Below, piece after piece: positions 8,252-16,008 of a stretch of 30,361 nt of DNA. Position numbers and translations under genes: made by a program. How positions within the stretch are numbered: position 1 is the stretch's first letter; each line of letters begins with the position of its first letter. The notes under the pieces are model-generated. The model was not told the origin of the DNA. It saw only the letters and a list, made by a program, of their open reading frames with translations, and did no database searches. Source of the DNA: a virus; IMG/VR virus record IMGVR_UViG_3300042542_001733, positions 1 to 30,361 of that record. The stretch is one strand, 5' to 3'.

Positions 8252-8505
8252 TCGACGATCAGTCAGACCCCGGCGCGTGGAAGGCGGCGCTCGACATGGT
8301 CAACCACCCGCCGCACTACCGGACCGGCGGGATTGAGGCCATCGACTACATCGAAGCCAAGCTGTCGCCGGAAGAGTTCGCCGGCTACTGCCGCGGGAAC
8401 GCGCTCAAGTACATCAGCCGCGCAGGGCACAAGGACGCCACGTCGCAGGAAGTCGGCAAGGCTATTTGGTATCTGGAGCGTTGGCGCGCCGCTCTCGACC
8501 GCTAA
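8248..8505 (+). CDS. DUF3310 protein (related to the C-terminal domain of T7 gp1.7 nucleotide kinase)
   Basis: An 85-residue protein with the full DUF3310 signature: VNHPPHY near residue 12-18, GGIEAIDYIEAKL, YCRGNALKYISRAGHK and a final KAIWYLERW. In T7 the gp1.7 protein carrying this domain acts as a dNMP kinase, but many phages have the short domain alone, whose activity is unproven. The ATG at 8248 overlaps the preceding stop (ATGA). It is the last gene of the rightward operon and its stop overlaps the stop of the convergent phosphoesterase gene. Confidence 0.9.
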   Translation: MIDDQSDPGAWKAALDMVNHPPHYRTGGIEAIDYIEAKLSPEEFAGYCRGNALKYISRAGHKDATSQEVGKAIWYLERWRAALDR

Positions 8506-9530
8506 ACGTTACGTGCGCGCTTCCACCCAAGAAACTCTACCGCCTCATGCGGGTCGAGGAAACACGTCACCGCGTTCAGTTTGTCTCCGTCTGGGTCGAT
8601 AACCGCCACGGCGCTAGCGCCGTATTCGTGGTTCCCGAAGCCGTGGTGATCCGCGTAGTCGTCGATGAACTTGTAGCCGCGCACGCGCAGCAGGTTATAG
8701 ACGAAGCCTCTGTGCGGGTTCTCGCCCTGCCGGTAGCCTGTGTCGTGATGGTGCCCTGCGACATAGAGGTGCGCCCAGTCTTGCATCTGCGCGGCGCGCT
8801 CAAGGCCGTGGAGGTTGTTCCAGATTGAGTTGCCTTTGAAGTTGTGCGCAGCCCACAAGCGTATCTCACGCCCGTTCGGGCTTGCGAGCGTGACCTTGGC
8901 CTGCCAGTCCTCAAGGGTGACGTAGTGCGGCGCGTGACGTTCGAACACGTCGCGCCCGACGGGGCCGTCCCAAAGGTCATGGTTGCCCGATAGCCACAGG
9001 AACCACGGAATATCACGCTCGCCCAGATAATGCTTGACAAGCTTTTTAGCGGTCGCCGCGCTTGTGTCTTGATCCGCCCACAGGCGAGACAGCCTGCCGA
9101 CCCAGTTGTTCGTCGTGTCGCCGATATTGACCGCGTAGAGATGTTCCGTGCGCGCCATTAGATCGCAGTGGTCTTCCCACAGCGGCCAGTTGCACCCGTC
9201 GTCGTCGAGGTGCGGGTCGCCCACGAACATCAGCGCGTAGGGGCCGGAAGTCGGAACCTCGAACCGCCGCCAGCGTTTAGCTAGGACGTTGGCGTGTTTG
9301 CGCTGGAAGGCGTTCTTGCGGTATTCGACGATCTGCTCAATGGGTAGGTCCGGGTCGGGAAGAGGCTCCGCAGTCGGGACTTGCGGTCGGTTTGAGTTGT
9401 AGCTTGCGCCCTCAAGCCTAGAGCGCAGCGCCCCCCGACTTATGCCCAGAGACGCGGCGGCTTTCGCCTGCGATTTGTGCTTCTCCACCGCCGCGAGTGC
9501 CTCGCGCTGCGTCTCGGTCATTTCGGTCAT
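8502..9530 (-). CDS. Metallophosphoesterase with an N-terminal helix-turn-helix
   Basis: A 342-residue calcineurin-like phosphoesterase. The metal-binding set is complete: D105-x-H107 (GDPHLDD), D138 (GDTTNNW), N183-H184 (SGNHD), H229 and H260-x-H262 (GHHHD). Residues about 5-40 look like a helix-turn-helix (KAAASLGISRGALRSRL), so the enzyme may be tethered to DNA; a nuclease or nucleotide phosphatase role is possible. I chose the ATG at 9530 because AGGAG lies 5 bases upstream; the earlier frame overlaps the spanin gene. It is the last gene of the late - strand block and converges with the DUF3310 gene. The same combination is seen in other phages, with unknown role. Confidence 0.88.
   Translation of the reverse strand: MTEMTETQREALAAVEKHKSQAKAAASLGISRGALRSRLEGASYNSNRPQVPTAEPLPDPDLPIEQIVEYRKNAFQRKHANVLAKRWRRFEVPTSGPYALMFVGDPHLDDDGCNWPLWEDHCDLMARTEHLYAVNIGDTTNNWVGRLSRLWADQDTSAATAKKLVKHYLGERDIPWFLWLSGNHDLWDGPVGRDVFERHAPHYVTLEDWQAKVTLASPNGREIRLWAAHNFKGNSIWNNLHGLERAAQMQDWAHLYVAGHHHDTGYRQGENPHRGFVYNLLRVRGYKFIDDYADHHGFGNHEYGASAVAVIDPDGDKLNAVTCFLDPHEAVEFLGWKRARNV
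8608..8623. repeat. 16-bp perfect palindrome inside the phosphoesterase gene
   Basis: ACGGCGCTAGCGCCGT reads the same on both strands. It lies about 105 bases inside the 3' end of the phosphoesterase gene, near the point where the rightward and leftward transcripts converge. It contains the rare CTAG. It may be chance, since the codons it spans (Gly-Ala-Ser-Ala-Val) are GC-rich. Confidence 0.55.
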
Positions 9531-9543
9531 AGTTGCTCCTGCG

Positions 9544-9780
9544 CTATGTTGCGGGACAGTCTTGCTCGCACAGACACGCCCACACGCTGTTGTGCTTTTC
9601 GATCTGCGCAACGGTCGCCGGACGGTCTACGCGGCTATCGTAGCGGATGGGTTCGGCGATGGCGCAGTACGAATTAGTCGCCGGCGGCGTCGTCGAAACG
9701 TGCGCGCAGCCGCTGGTTACGCTCAAGATCGTCAAGCCGAGCAGCGTACTCCGCCAGATCAAGTTGCCGTTGGACTTCAT
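9544..9780 (-). CDS. Probable outer-membrane spanin lipoprotein (Rz1-like)
   Basis: A 78-residue protein with a short basic start, a hydrophobic stretch (about 8-22) and a lipobox-like VTSGC placing Cys25 as the lipid-carrying residue after signal cleavage. Thr at -3 is not ideal, so a type I signal is possible. The mature part has a Pro-containing linker and then a pattern CAIAEPI ... QIEKHN-x2-W-x2-LC that I associate with small lipoproteins in phage lysis cassettes. The gene starts at an ATG (9780) inside the preceding small gene in another reading frame, the classic Rz/Rz1 arrangement, which supports the role. Confidence 0.65.
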   Translation of the reverse strand: MKSNGNLIWRSTLLGLTILSVTSGCAHVSTTPPATNSYCAIAEPIRYDSRVDRPATVAQIEKHNSVWACLCEQDCPAT

Positions 9781-9889
9781 CGGCTGCTTCCTTCTGCGCA
9801 TCTTGGCGCCCCTGCTGCCGCAACTTGTTGGCGTCCCACGCCGCCCAGAGGCGTTCGAGCAACGACAGCAGGGCCGTCAGAAGTTTCAC
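9674..9889 (-). CDS. Probable inner-membrane spanin (Rz-like, short)
   Basis: A 71-residue protein starting at a GTG (9889) that overlaps the holin stop as GTGA. Residues 1-20 are hydrophobic and amphipathic (LLTALLSLLERLWAAW) and the rest is a long charged helix likely to form a coiled coil. This is the build of an inner-membrane spanin, though it is shorter than lambda Rz (153 residues) and its membrane segment is marginal. The downstream half (9674-9780) is shared, in a different frame, with the lipoprotein gene. An alternative is a non-spanin coiled-coil protein of the lysis cassette. Confidence 0.6.
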   Translation of the reverse strand: MKLLTALLSLLERLWAAWDANKLRQQGRQDAQKEAADEVQRQLDLAEYAARLDDLERNQRLRARFDDAAGD

Positions 9890-10059
9890 TCGCCGTTGCC
9901 CTTCTCGGCCAAGATCACGGCGACCAGACCGGCCACGCCGGCGATGGCAGCGGCTGCTGCGTTGTAGAGTTCGCCCGAGACGCCGAGCGCCAACGCGAGG
10001 CCCGACAGCCCGGCGAAGGTTGACGGCTCCTTGAGCCGCGAGAGGATGAACTGAACCAT
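9886..10059 (-). CDS. Probable holin
   Basis: A 57-residue protein with an N-terminal amphipathic piece (MVQFILSRLKEPST) and two hydrophobic segments (about 15-27 and 34-51) joined by a short turn, ending in a charged tail. This is the typical form of small two-segment holins that open the inner membrane for the endolysin at lysis. It lies 9 bases after the endolysin gene and overlaps the probable spanin by GTGA. GGAG precedes the ATG. The call rests on topology and neighbours. Confidence 0.72.
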   Translation of the reverse strand: MVQFILSRLKEPSTFAGLSGLALALGVSGELYNAAAAAIAGVAGLVAVILAEKGNGE

Positions 10060-10068
10060 AATGATCTC

Positions 10069-10551
10069 CTATGCTTCGTTGGTGGACACCATGCCACCCT
10101 TCATGTGCACGGGCTTGCCGACGACGGGTTCGCCGCGGGGCCAGCGCGATGCGACGAGGCGGGACTTGCCCAGCTTCATCACATTCACAGCGTTGGACTG
10201 GTTGCCGCCCAACACATAATAGTAGCCGGTGTCCTCGCCGACGTAGAAGCCGACGTGGCCACCGCCAGCACGGTTGAAGACGAGGATCGCGCCGGGGGCC
10301 AGCCGATCCGGGCGCAGCAGCGCACCGTAATCCGACCACGCTTTCGCGCGCATATACAGCCGCGGGTAGGGTAGGCCAGCCTCCTGCATACAGTGCGCCA
10401 CGAACACGCCGCACCACGGCGTCTCGTCGTCACGCCACCAAGCGCGCAGCTTGGTCAGCCATCCGATGATGGTGGCGTTGTGGCGCGGGCCGGGCGTCTC
10501 CCGCAGACCTTCGTAAGCGTATGCGGTCCGAAGCCAGCGCGGATTAGTCAT
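10069..10551 (-). CDS. Endolysin, NlpC/P60-like amidase/peptidase (TIGR02594 type)
   Basis: A 160-residue single-domain cell-wall hydrolase. The catalytic Cys is C47 in TPWCGVF, the His is H99 in GGGHVGFYVG, and a GGNQSNAV segment at 116-123 supplies the polar residues typical of this family. An early YEGLRETPG stretch is also typical. It should cut the peptide part of peptidoglycan. It has no signal peptide, so it needs a holin to reach the wall, and the holin gene follows directly. No separate cell-wall binding domain is present, as expected for a phage of Gram-negative bacteria. Confidence 0.88.
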   Translation of the reverse strand: MTNPRWLRTAYAYEGLRETPGPRHNATIIGWLTKLRAWWRDDETPWCGVFVAHCMQEAGLPYPRLYMRAKAWSDYGALLRPDRLAPGAILVFNRAGGGHVGFYVGEDTGYYYVLGGNQSNAVNVMKLGKSRLVASRWPRGEPVVGKPVHMKGGMVSTNEA

Positions 10552-10817
10552 TACATCACCACACTAGAAATAGCGGCTACGGCAACGGGTAGCGCCCAAT
10601 CCAACGCCGACTTCAGGCTCCAGACTTTCAAATCGAACCCACCCCACCAAGGCATATTCGCGCGGCGCCCGGCGCCATAGCGTTCTATCCAACGGTACTC
10701 TGCCTGCGCATGTTCGCGCCCGACATAAAACGTGGCGGCCATAAGGCCAGCATCCCAGTACCCAGCCAGAAAACCCACGGCCAGCGTCACCAAGAGTGTC
10801 ACGCCCGCGTGTATCAT
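10551..10817 (-). CDS. Small membrane protein of the lysis region
   Basis: An 88-residue protein with a hydrophobic N-terminal segment (about 4-31) and a second at the C-terminus (about 70-87), separated by a polar loop with conserved-looking GREHAQAEYRWIE and RANMPWW. I have an impression of the same layout in other podoviruses but know no function. It overlaps the preceding small gene by 4 bases (ATGA) and abuts the endolysin. A second holin or antiholin role is possible. Confidence 0.72.
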   Translation of the reverse strand: MIHAGVTLLVTLAVGFLAGYWDAGLMAATFYVGREHAQAEYRWIERYGAGRRANMPWWGGFDLKVWSLKSALDWALPVAVAAISSVVM

Positions 10818-10990
10818 TTCAGACCCAACAAAGCTAAAAGGATGCCGATCAACAGCAGAATAATAGTGCCGGCCACCGTCACACCCATATTCTCTAGCCG
10901 CTTAAGTCGCGCGCAAATGCTGTCATACCGCAGGGCGCAAATCTCCTCGTGCGTGTTTAGTCGTGCTTCAGTCTGGTCAATCGTAGTCAT
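10814..10990 (-). CDS. Small protein with coiled coil and C-terminal membrane anchor
   Basis: A 58-residue protein: residues 1-33 form a polar, probably coiled-coil helix containing two cysteines, and residues about 35-56 are a single very hydrophobic segment (VAGTIILLLIGILLALLG). The layout resembles XhlA-type haemolysin/holin partners of lysis cassettes, but this is an inference from topology. The ATG at 10990 follows the ejection gene stop after one base. Its 3' end overlaps the next membrane protein gene by 4 bases. Confidence 0.7.
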   Translation of the reverse strand: MTTIDQTEARLNTHEEICALRYDSICARLKRLENMGVTVAGTIILLLIGILLALLGLK

Positions 10991-10991
10991 G

Positions 10992-13445
10992 TTAGCGCGG
11001 CCCGATGTAGTTACCAAATTCATCATAAGTGATATTACTGAATGGCATATCTGCGCCGGGCACGTCAATTTCCGGAAGCGCGGCCGCCTCTGGAACCGGC
11101 TGGACCGCGCCCATCTGGCCTTGCACAAGAGCCTGCCCCAGCGCCGCCCGCACGCTGGGCGCAAGACTGTTGACAAACTCAGCCATTTTGTTGTTGGCGC
11201 TGCGGACAGCCAGCAAATTCGATGCTGCTTGCGGGCTGACCATCGCCGGCACCAGATTGCGCATGGCATTCGATGACATTCTCTGCGCGTATTCGCGCGC
11301 GATTTGTTCGGCAGCGATGCTGCCGCCAGAAATGCCGGGCACGCCGCCAGTAACTCTGAAAACGCCGCGCGCGATGGGCGACAGCCCCGGCTCCAGCGCC
11401 TCTTCCACGCGGCGGCGGGCGCCCGTGGGTAGCGCACCACGAAGTTCACGCGGCAGTTCGCGCAAACCGCCTGCGCTTACGTCGAGGTCGGCGGCAATCT
11501 GACGGTTCAGTTGGCGCGCTGTGTCGCGTAATTCCGGAGGCAAAACGTCTTCAATCCGGATTTTGTCGGGGAAATACTCCTTAACGAATTCCGGGTCTTG
11601 GTTCTCCATAACCTTTTCGAAACGCTGCGGCGTTAACTTAGCCAACTCCCGCGCAAAATCTTGTTGTTCGGCGCGGCGCATACCTCCGCTGAATACGCGG
11701 TTAAACTCTGCAAACGGCGTTCCGGGACCGGCCGCTTCGTCGATGGCGTCGGTTATCAGCTTTTGCGTCTGCCCCAGCATCATGGACGTGCCGCGTTTGA
11801 GCGCCGACGGGTCTGCCTGCCCAAGAACGCTGGCCACAAACTCGTTCATATCGCGCTTGGCGAGATGCAAGCCTTCAGCGTCAATCACACCGCCATTTCT
11901 GGCCGCGCGCTGTTCTAGTGCGTTCGCAAACGCCGTGAACAATTGCTGGCGCTGGGGGCTTACCGCAAAAGCATCGTTCGCTAACTGACGCAGGCGGCCG
12001 ACAACGGGTGAGATGTCGATGGGTGCGTATCCTTGCGCGCGCAGGTCTTCGGCAACCGCTCTCGCTCGCGCCGCCTCATTGCGCATGAAAAGCTGCGCAT
12101 CAATACCTTCGTCCGCGCGGCGACCGGCTTGTTCGGCGACTTCGCCGATGCGTTCGACCACCCTGCCCGGCGTGAAAAATTCTGGGTTCTGGAACACAGC
12201 ATCTAGCTGTTCAAGCGAACGACCTTCCAGCCCGCGCATACGGCGCACGACACCAGACTCTGCAAGCTCGTCGGCGCGTCGCTCTAACGCCCCCGCGCCC
12301 CGCTCCAAAGGCAAGATTACATTGCGGCCGACGTTGGCCGCACGCATGGCTTCTTCAAGATAAGGTTCGGCCGTCTGGCGCGCACCCGCTTTCATGGCGC
12401 TGACGTTTTCCATCGCTTCGGCTTGTGTTTCGCCGCCGCGCAATTCGGCCTGTTGCGCGCGTCTGGCCGCCGCCCGTTGCAACGCCTGCTGTTCCAAGGG
12501 CTTACCGAAATTGCTAGCTTCCGCGATACGGGTGGCGGCGGCTAGTTCTGATGTCAGCAACCCTTCATCTGCCAAAAACTGCGCCGTGCTCTGCCGAGCA
12601 TCTGCCGGCGCGTCGCGCAGGGCGTTTGCGATAGCTGTAGGATTGTCCGCGATCAGGTTGCGCAAGACTTCAGCAGCTTTGACAGGGCCGGCCCGCCCGC
12701 GCACCTTATCGTAGATATACCCCAGCCCGCGCCGCGAAATCGTTCCGACCAGCGGAATGACCGCGCCGGCCAACGCTGCGTCGGTCAGGTCCTGATCCGT
12801 CAGAACAGCCGCAGCCGTTCCAGCCCCCGCACCGCCGCCGACGCGCAGCGCCATGCGACCCTTGCGCGTTGCTGCGATAGGCGCCTTGCCCGCCACGGCG
12901 GTCCGCGTTGGGGCACGCACGCCCATACCGCCGGTCTGCACCGCGCGGCCTGCAGCCTGTGTAGCGCGGCCCACCTTCTGTACCGCGCGTCCGCCCGTCG
13001 TGCCGCGCGCGGCCATCTGGCCCCCAACGCGGGCCAGTCTGCCGCCAGTTGCGGCGACCGCGCCGCCGCCAGTAGCGATAAGCGGTGCGGTGGCAGCGAT
13101 CTCGCCGGTAATTTTGCCGCCGGCGAAGAAGCCGGGGCGGTCCGCGACCGCTTGCTCGGCTTCTTTCGCCAAACGCGCTTGGCGGGCGGTCTGCTTTTTT
13201 TCGATGCTGGGGAAGAAATAGTTGACGATGTTAGAGACTGGGTCGAGCGCCTGCATTACATCCCCGACAGGCCGCATACCGCGTTCGACGCCGCGCACAA
13301 AGGCTTCGGTCCGAGACATAGGCTCCGGTTTTGCGTCCTGCGCGCGGACGCGCTTGATCTCGGCGGCGATCTGACGAGCAGCGCGGTCGTCGCCGGCTGC
13401 GTGGGCTTTCATCAACGCCCGTTCTAACTGCGTCATAGTAGGCAT
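10992..13445 (-). CDS. Large ejection (DNA transfer) protein, P22 gp16-like by position
   Basis: An 817-residue protein and the third of three ejection-type genes. The N-terminal part is charged and helical. A Gly/Ala/Thr-rich, strongly basic region spans about 105-215 with hydrophobic stretches that could enter a membrane, and a long helical Arg/Ala/Glu-rich region follows. No lytic transglycosylase or peptidase motif is visible. Size, order (small, medium, large) and location after tail genes match P22 gp7, gp20 and gp16, which leave the virion and form a conduit for DNA through the envelope. Homology cannot be shown from sequence alone here. An ATG at 13436 is an alternative start. Confidence 0.7.
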   Translation of the reverse strand: MPTMTQLERALMKAHAAGDDRAARQIAAEIKRVRAQDAKPEPMSRTEAFVRGVERGMRPVGDVMQALDPVSNIVNYFFPSIEKKQTARQARLAKEAEQAVADRPGFFAGGKITGEIAATAPLIATGGGAVAATGGRLARVGGQMAARGTTGGRAVQKVGRATQAAGRAVQTGGMGVRAPTRTAVAGKAPIAATRKGRMALRVGGGAGAGTAAAVLTDQDLTDAALAGAVIPLVGTISRRGLGYIYDKVRGRAGPVKAAEVLRNLIADNPTAIANALRDAPADARQSTAQFLADEGLLTSELAAATRIAEASNFGKPLEQQALQRAAARRAQQAELRGGETQAEAMENVSAMKAGARQTAEPYLEEAMRAANVGRNVILPLERGAGALERRADELAESGVVRRMRGLEGRSLEQLDAVFQNPEFFTPGRVVERIGEVAEQAGRRADEGIDAQLFMRNEAARARAVAEDLRAQGYAPIDISPVVGRLRQLANDAFAVSPQRQQLFTAFANALEQRAARNGGVIDAEGLHLAKRDMNEFVASVLGQADPSALKRGTSMMLGQTQKLITDAIDEAAGPGTPFAEFNRVFSGGMRRAEQQDFARELAKLTPQRFEKVMENQDPEFVKEYFPDKIRIEDVLPPELRDTARQLNRQIAADLDVSAGGLRELPRELRGALPTGARRRVEEALEPGLSPIARGVFRVTGGVPGISGGSIAAEQIAREYAQRMSSNAMRNLVPAMVSPQAASNLLAVRSANNKMAEFVNSLAPSVRAALGQALVQGQMGAVQPVPEAAALPEIDVPGADMPFSNITYDEFGNYIGPR

Positions 13446-13448
13446 GGG

Positions 13449-15155
13449 CTACAGTCCGTACATTTTGGCTACGTCGGGGGAGATGATGCTTTTCCGGCTT
13501 TTCTGATCTTTTGGCGCGCCTTTATACACCGGCGAGATCGTCGGCACTTGCAGTTTCATCCGCGGATCTTCAGGCAAGACTTCGCGGAACGTGTCGTTAT
13601 ATGTGGTCGCCGCCGTTGTCCGCATACGGTAGAGTTTGCGGCGCAGAGCCTTCAACTCTTCGTCGAACTTTGCCGGTTCACCTGTTTGGATAAGCGCGCT
13701 GGCTGCGGTTTCTACGATCTTCGCGTCGCGGTCGGTCGGGTTGGAGCCGAGCGGCGACCCGCCAGTCTCCGTGGATGATTTGAGTTTTGTCAACTCGGTC
13801 AAAGTTGCGGTGTTTTTGATCTTGTCAAAATCCGCCTGCACATCCGCGCGCGTACCCATCTGAAGCAGGCGCGGCAGATTTCCTTCAACCGGGCCGACAA
13901 TGGAGAAGCGGTATCGGTTGGCCAGCAGCCTGTCGATGGTGTTAATGCGGTCGTCGATGTCGGTGATCAAAGACGTGGTTGCGTTCTTGGCCGCCGGAAT
14001 GTCACCCCGCAGTTTCTCTACGCGCCTAGCGCGCTCTTCGCCGGCGACGATTTGGGGCTGCGTTACGATTTTGACGCCCTCGCTGCCTTGCGTTTCCGCC
14101 CCTTTTTGCTCCCTGATGACGGGCGTCGGCACCAACACCGAACCCGGCGCCGGCGACTGCATGGGGTCGCGCCCGCGGAACTGCGTTCCCGGGCGATTGA
14201 TAGCCTGCGCCATCTGCATCTGCGGCGCGGCGTCTTCGCCCGGACGGAACACGGCGCTGCGCATGGACGGCTCGCCGTCTGGCACGATCTGGATGTTGTT
14301 GGCGCGCAGGATTTGGTCGAATTGCGCCGCATTTTCGGGCGGCAAAACGTCCAGCATCAACTGACGGTTTGACTCAGTGACGCGGCCAGACTGCATCATG
14401 TCTTGCACAACCGCCGCGAGGTCCGGCTGGCCGCCCATCTGCGGGCCAGTCGTCATAGAAACCGGGCGCAGCGGGCTACCCATAGGGATAGACCGCGGGT
14501 CCACGCCCTGCTGCATCAGGTCGCTCGGCGCTGTAGCAGCGCCTTGCGTCGCGCGTGCGTCAACGCCGCCGGTTGCGGGCGCCTCCGCCATCGGCGGCTG
14601 TGCAAGTGCTGCCGGTGCGCCAGCGGGCGGCTGAACAACGACTTCTTGTGCCCTAGGTGACCCCATGCCGCCGACGGTAACGCCAAACGCGCCGCCGCCT
14701 TCGCCGTATTGCAGGCTGGCCGATGGCGTTGCAATAGTTTTGTCGATGAACGTTTTGGCGTCCATTGACACGCGGTTGACGAAATCAGCGTCGTAACGGC
14801 CGCCGCTCGCGCGGCGCAATTCGTCGGCGTATTCCGGGTCTTCTTGCCCTACTCGGCCAAGCCAATTGTTCCAGCTAACATCATCCTTTACGGAAGGAAG
14901 CTGGTCACGAAAATACGCCACACGCCCGACCGTGTATTCTTGCTGCGCTTTGCGCGCCGCCCGCTCTTCGGCGGTCACGGCGCGGCCTTCCGCCGCCATC
15001 GCAATCTCCATCTGCTGCTGCGCCACCGCCGTCTGACGCTCCGCAGCACGCTGCTGCGCCATCATGTTTATAAGCTGCGCGTTCTGCTGGACCGCGCCAC
15101 CAAGAAAGTTGGACTGCGGGGCGCGGGACTGAAGTGCAATTGCTTGGTTAGCCAT
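13449..15155 (-). CDS. Ejection protein, P22 gp20-like by position
   Basis: A 568-residue protein with a Gln- and Ala-rich helical N-terminal region (about 20-75, likely coiled coil). A long Pro/Ala/Met-rich central part looks disordered (about 170-370), and a charged C-terminal helical domain follows (about 380-520). Low complexity and helical ends are typical of podovirus internal virion proteins. It lies between the 282- and 817-residue ejection genes with gaps of 2 to 3 bases, so the three are likely translated together. No enzymatic motif is seen. Confidence 0.65.
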   Translation of the reverse strand: MANQAIALQSRAPQSNFLGGAVQQNAQLINMMAQQRAAERQTAVAQQQMEIAMAAEGRAVTAEERAARKAQQEYTVGRVAYFRDQLPSVKDDVSWNNWLGRVGQEDPEYADELRRASGGRYDADFVNRVSMDAKTFIDKTIATPSASLQYGEGGGAFGVTVGGMGSPRAQEVVVQPPAGAPAALAQPPMAEAPATGGVDARATQGAATAPSDLMQQGVDPRSIPMGSPLRPVSMTTGPQMGGQPDLAAVVQDMMQSGRVTESNRQLMLDVLPPENAAQFDQILRANNIQIVPDGEPSMRSAVFRPGEDAAPQMQMAQAINRPGTQFRGRDPMQSPAPGSVLVPTPVIREQKGAETQGSEGVKIVTQPQIVAGEERARRVEKLRGDIPAAKNATTSLITDIDDRINTIDRLLANRYRFSIVGPVEGNLPRLLQMGTRADVQADFDKIKNTATLTELTKLKSSTETGGSPLGSNPTDRDAKIVETAASALIQTGEPAKFDEELKALRRKLYRMRTTAATTYNDTFREVLPEDPRMKLQVPTISPVYKGAPKDQKSRKSIISPDVAKMYGL

Positions 15156-15157
15156 TA

Positions 15158-16006
15158 TCAGAATTCCGGGACAAAGCCGCGCGGGATCATCCCCACGCCA
15201 AGGTTGTTTTGGTTACCAAAGCCGAACGGCGAGCGCATCGAATTCGGTACGCCGCCGCCCATACCGCTCTGGCCGCCGCCGATGCCGCCGCCCGGCGTCG
15301 AAGGCTGCCGTCTAAGATAGTCCATCTGCGCCTGATACAACGGGAACGACATCGCTGCCGAACCGATACCCTGCAACGCACCGGCCAGCGCGTTGGCGCC
15401 GCCGACGTAGCCCGACGCGCGGGCCTGCCCGGCCCCAAGCTGCATCTGGCCGATGTTCTGACCCGCGGCGCCTGTCGCGCCGGTCATGACGTTGGTCGCC
15501 GACTGGCCTGCGCCCATCAGCGACTGAAGCGGGTTGAGGCGCGCGGCGCGCTCAATCTGGAAGCGGTTGAAGGCGTTGCCGTACTCTTGGCTGGCCAAGT
15601 CCTGACCGAACCGCTGGATGCCCTTCATGGTGTTGCCCGACATCAGATTGCCGCGGGCCGCTGCCGAACGCTCCAGCGCGCGCATCCCTTCGGCCTGCCG
15701 GAAGGCGTAGCCGGGGTCCTGCTCAAAGTCCTGCTGGCCGAACGGCCGCGCCAAACTGCCGTAGCCCGGCATACTGGCGTCGCCGCCGATGCCGAGCAAC
15801 TGCATGATCTGGTCTTGCGCGGTCATGCCCGCCTGACGGAACGGCTCCTGAAGCTGAAGCTGCCGCTCGAACATCTCGCGTTGCGTGTTCTCGGCGCTTT
15901 GCGCTGCGCGCTCCTGCGCGCGGGCGGCCCTCTTGGCGCCTTTAGACGCAATCAGGCCGCCGCCGAGAGCGGCCGCGCCACCGATAAGAGCAGATGCAAC
16001 AGCCAT
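15158..16006 (-). CDS. Ejection protein, P22 gp7-like by position
   Basis: A 282-residue protein beginning with a Gly/Ala-rich hydrophobic helix (about 4-22) with small-residue spacing like membrane-inserting ejection proteins. A charged helix follows (about 25-60). Then comes a recognisable EQDPGYAFRQAEGMRALERSA region near 95-115, a segment I associate with phage internal or DNA transfer proteins. The C-terminus is Gly-rich and probably flexible. It starts 2 bases after the acetyltransferase gene. It probably helps pass DNA through the host envelope together with the next two proteins. Confidence 0.7.
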   Translation of the reverse strand: MAVASALIGGAAALGGGLIASKGAKRAARAQERAAQSAENTQREMFERQLQLQEPFRQAGMTAQDQIMQLLGIGGDASMPGYGSLARPFGQQDFEQDPGYAFRQAEGMRALERSAAARGNLMSGNTMKGIQRFGQDLASQEYGNAFNRFQIERAARLNPLQSLMGAGQSATNVMTGATGAAGQNIGQMQLGAGQARASGYVGGANALAGALQGIGSAAMSFPLYQAQMDYLRRQPSTPGGGIGGGQSGMGGGVPNSMRSPFGFGNQNNLGVGMIPRGFVPEF

Positions 16007-16008
16007 TA

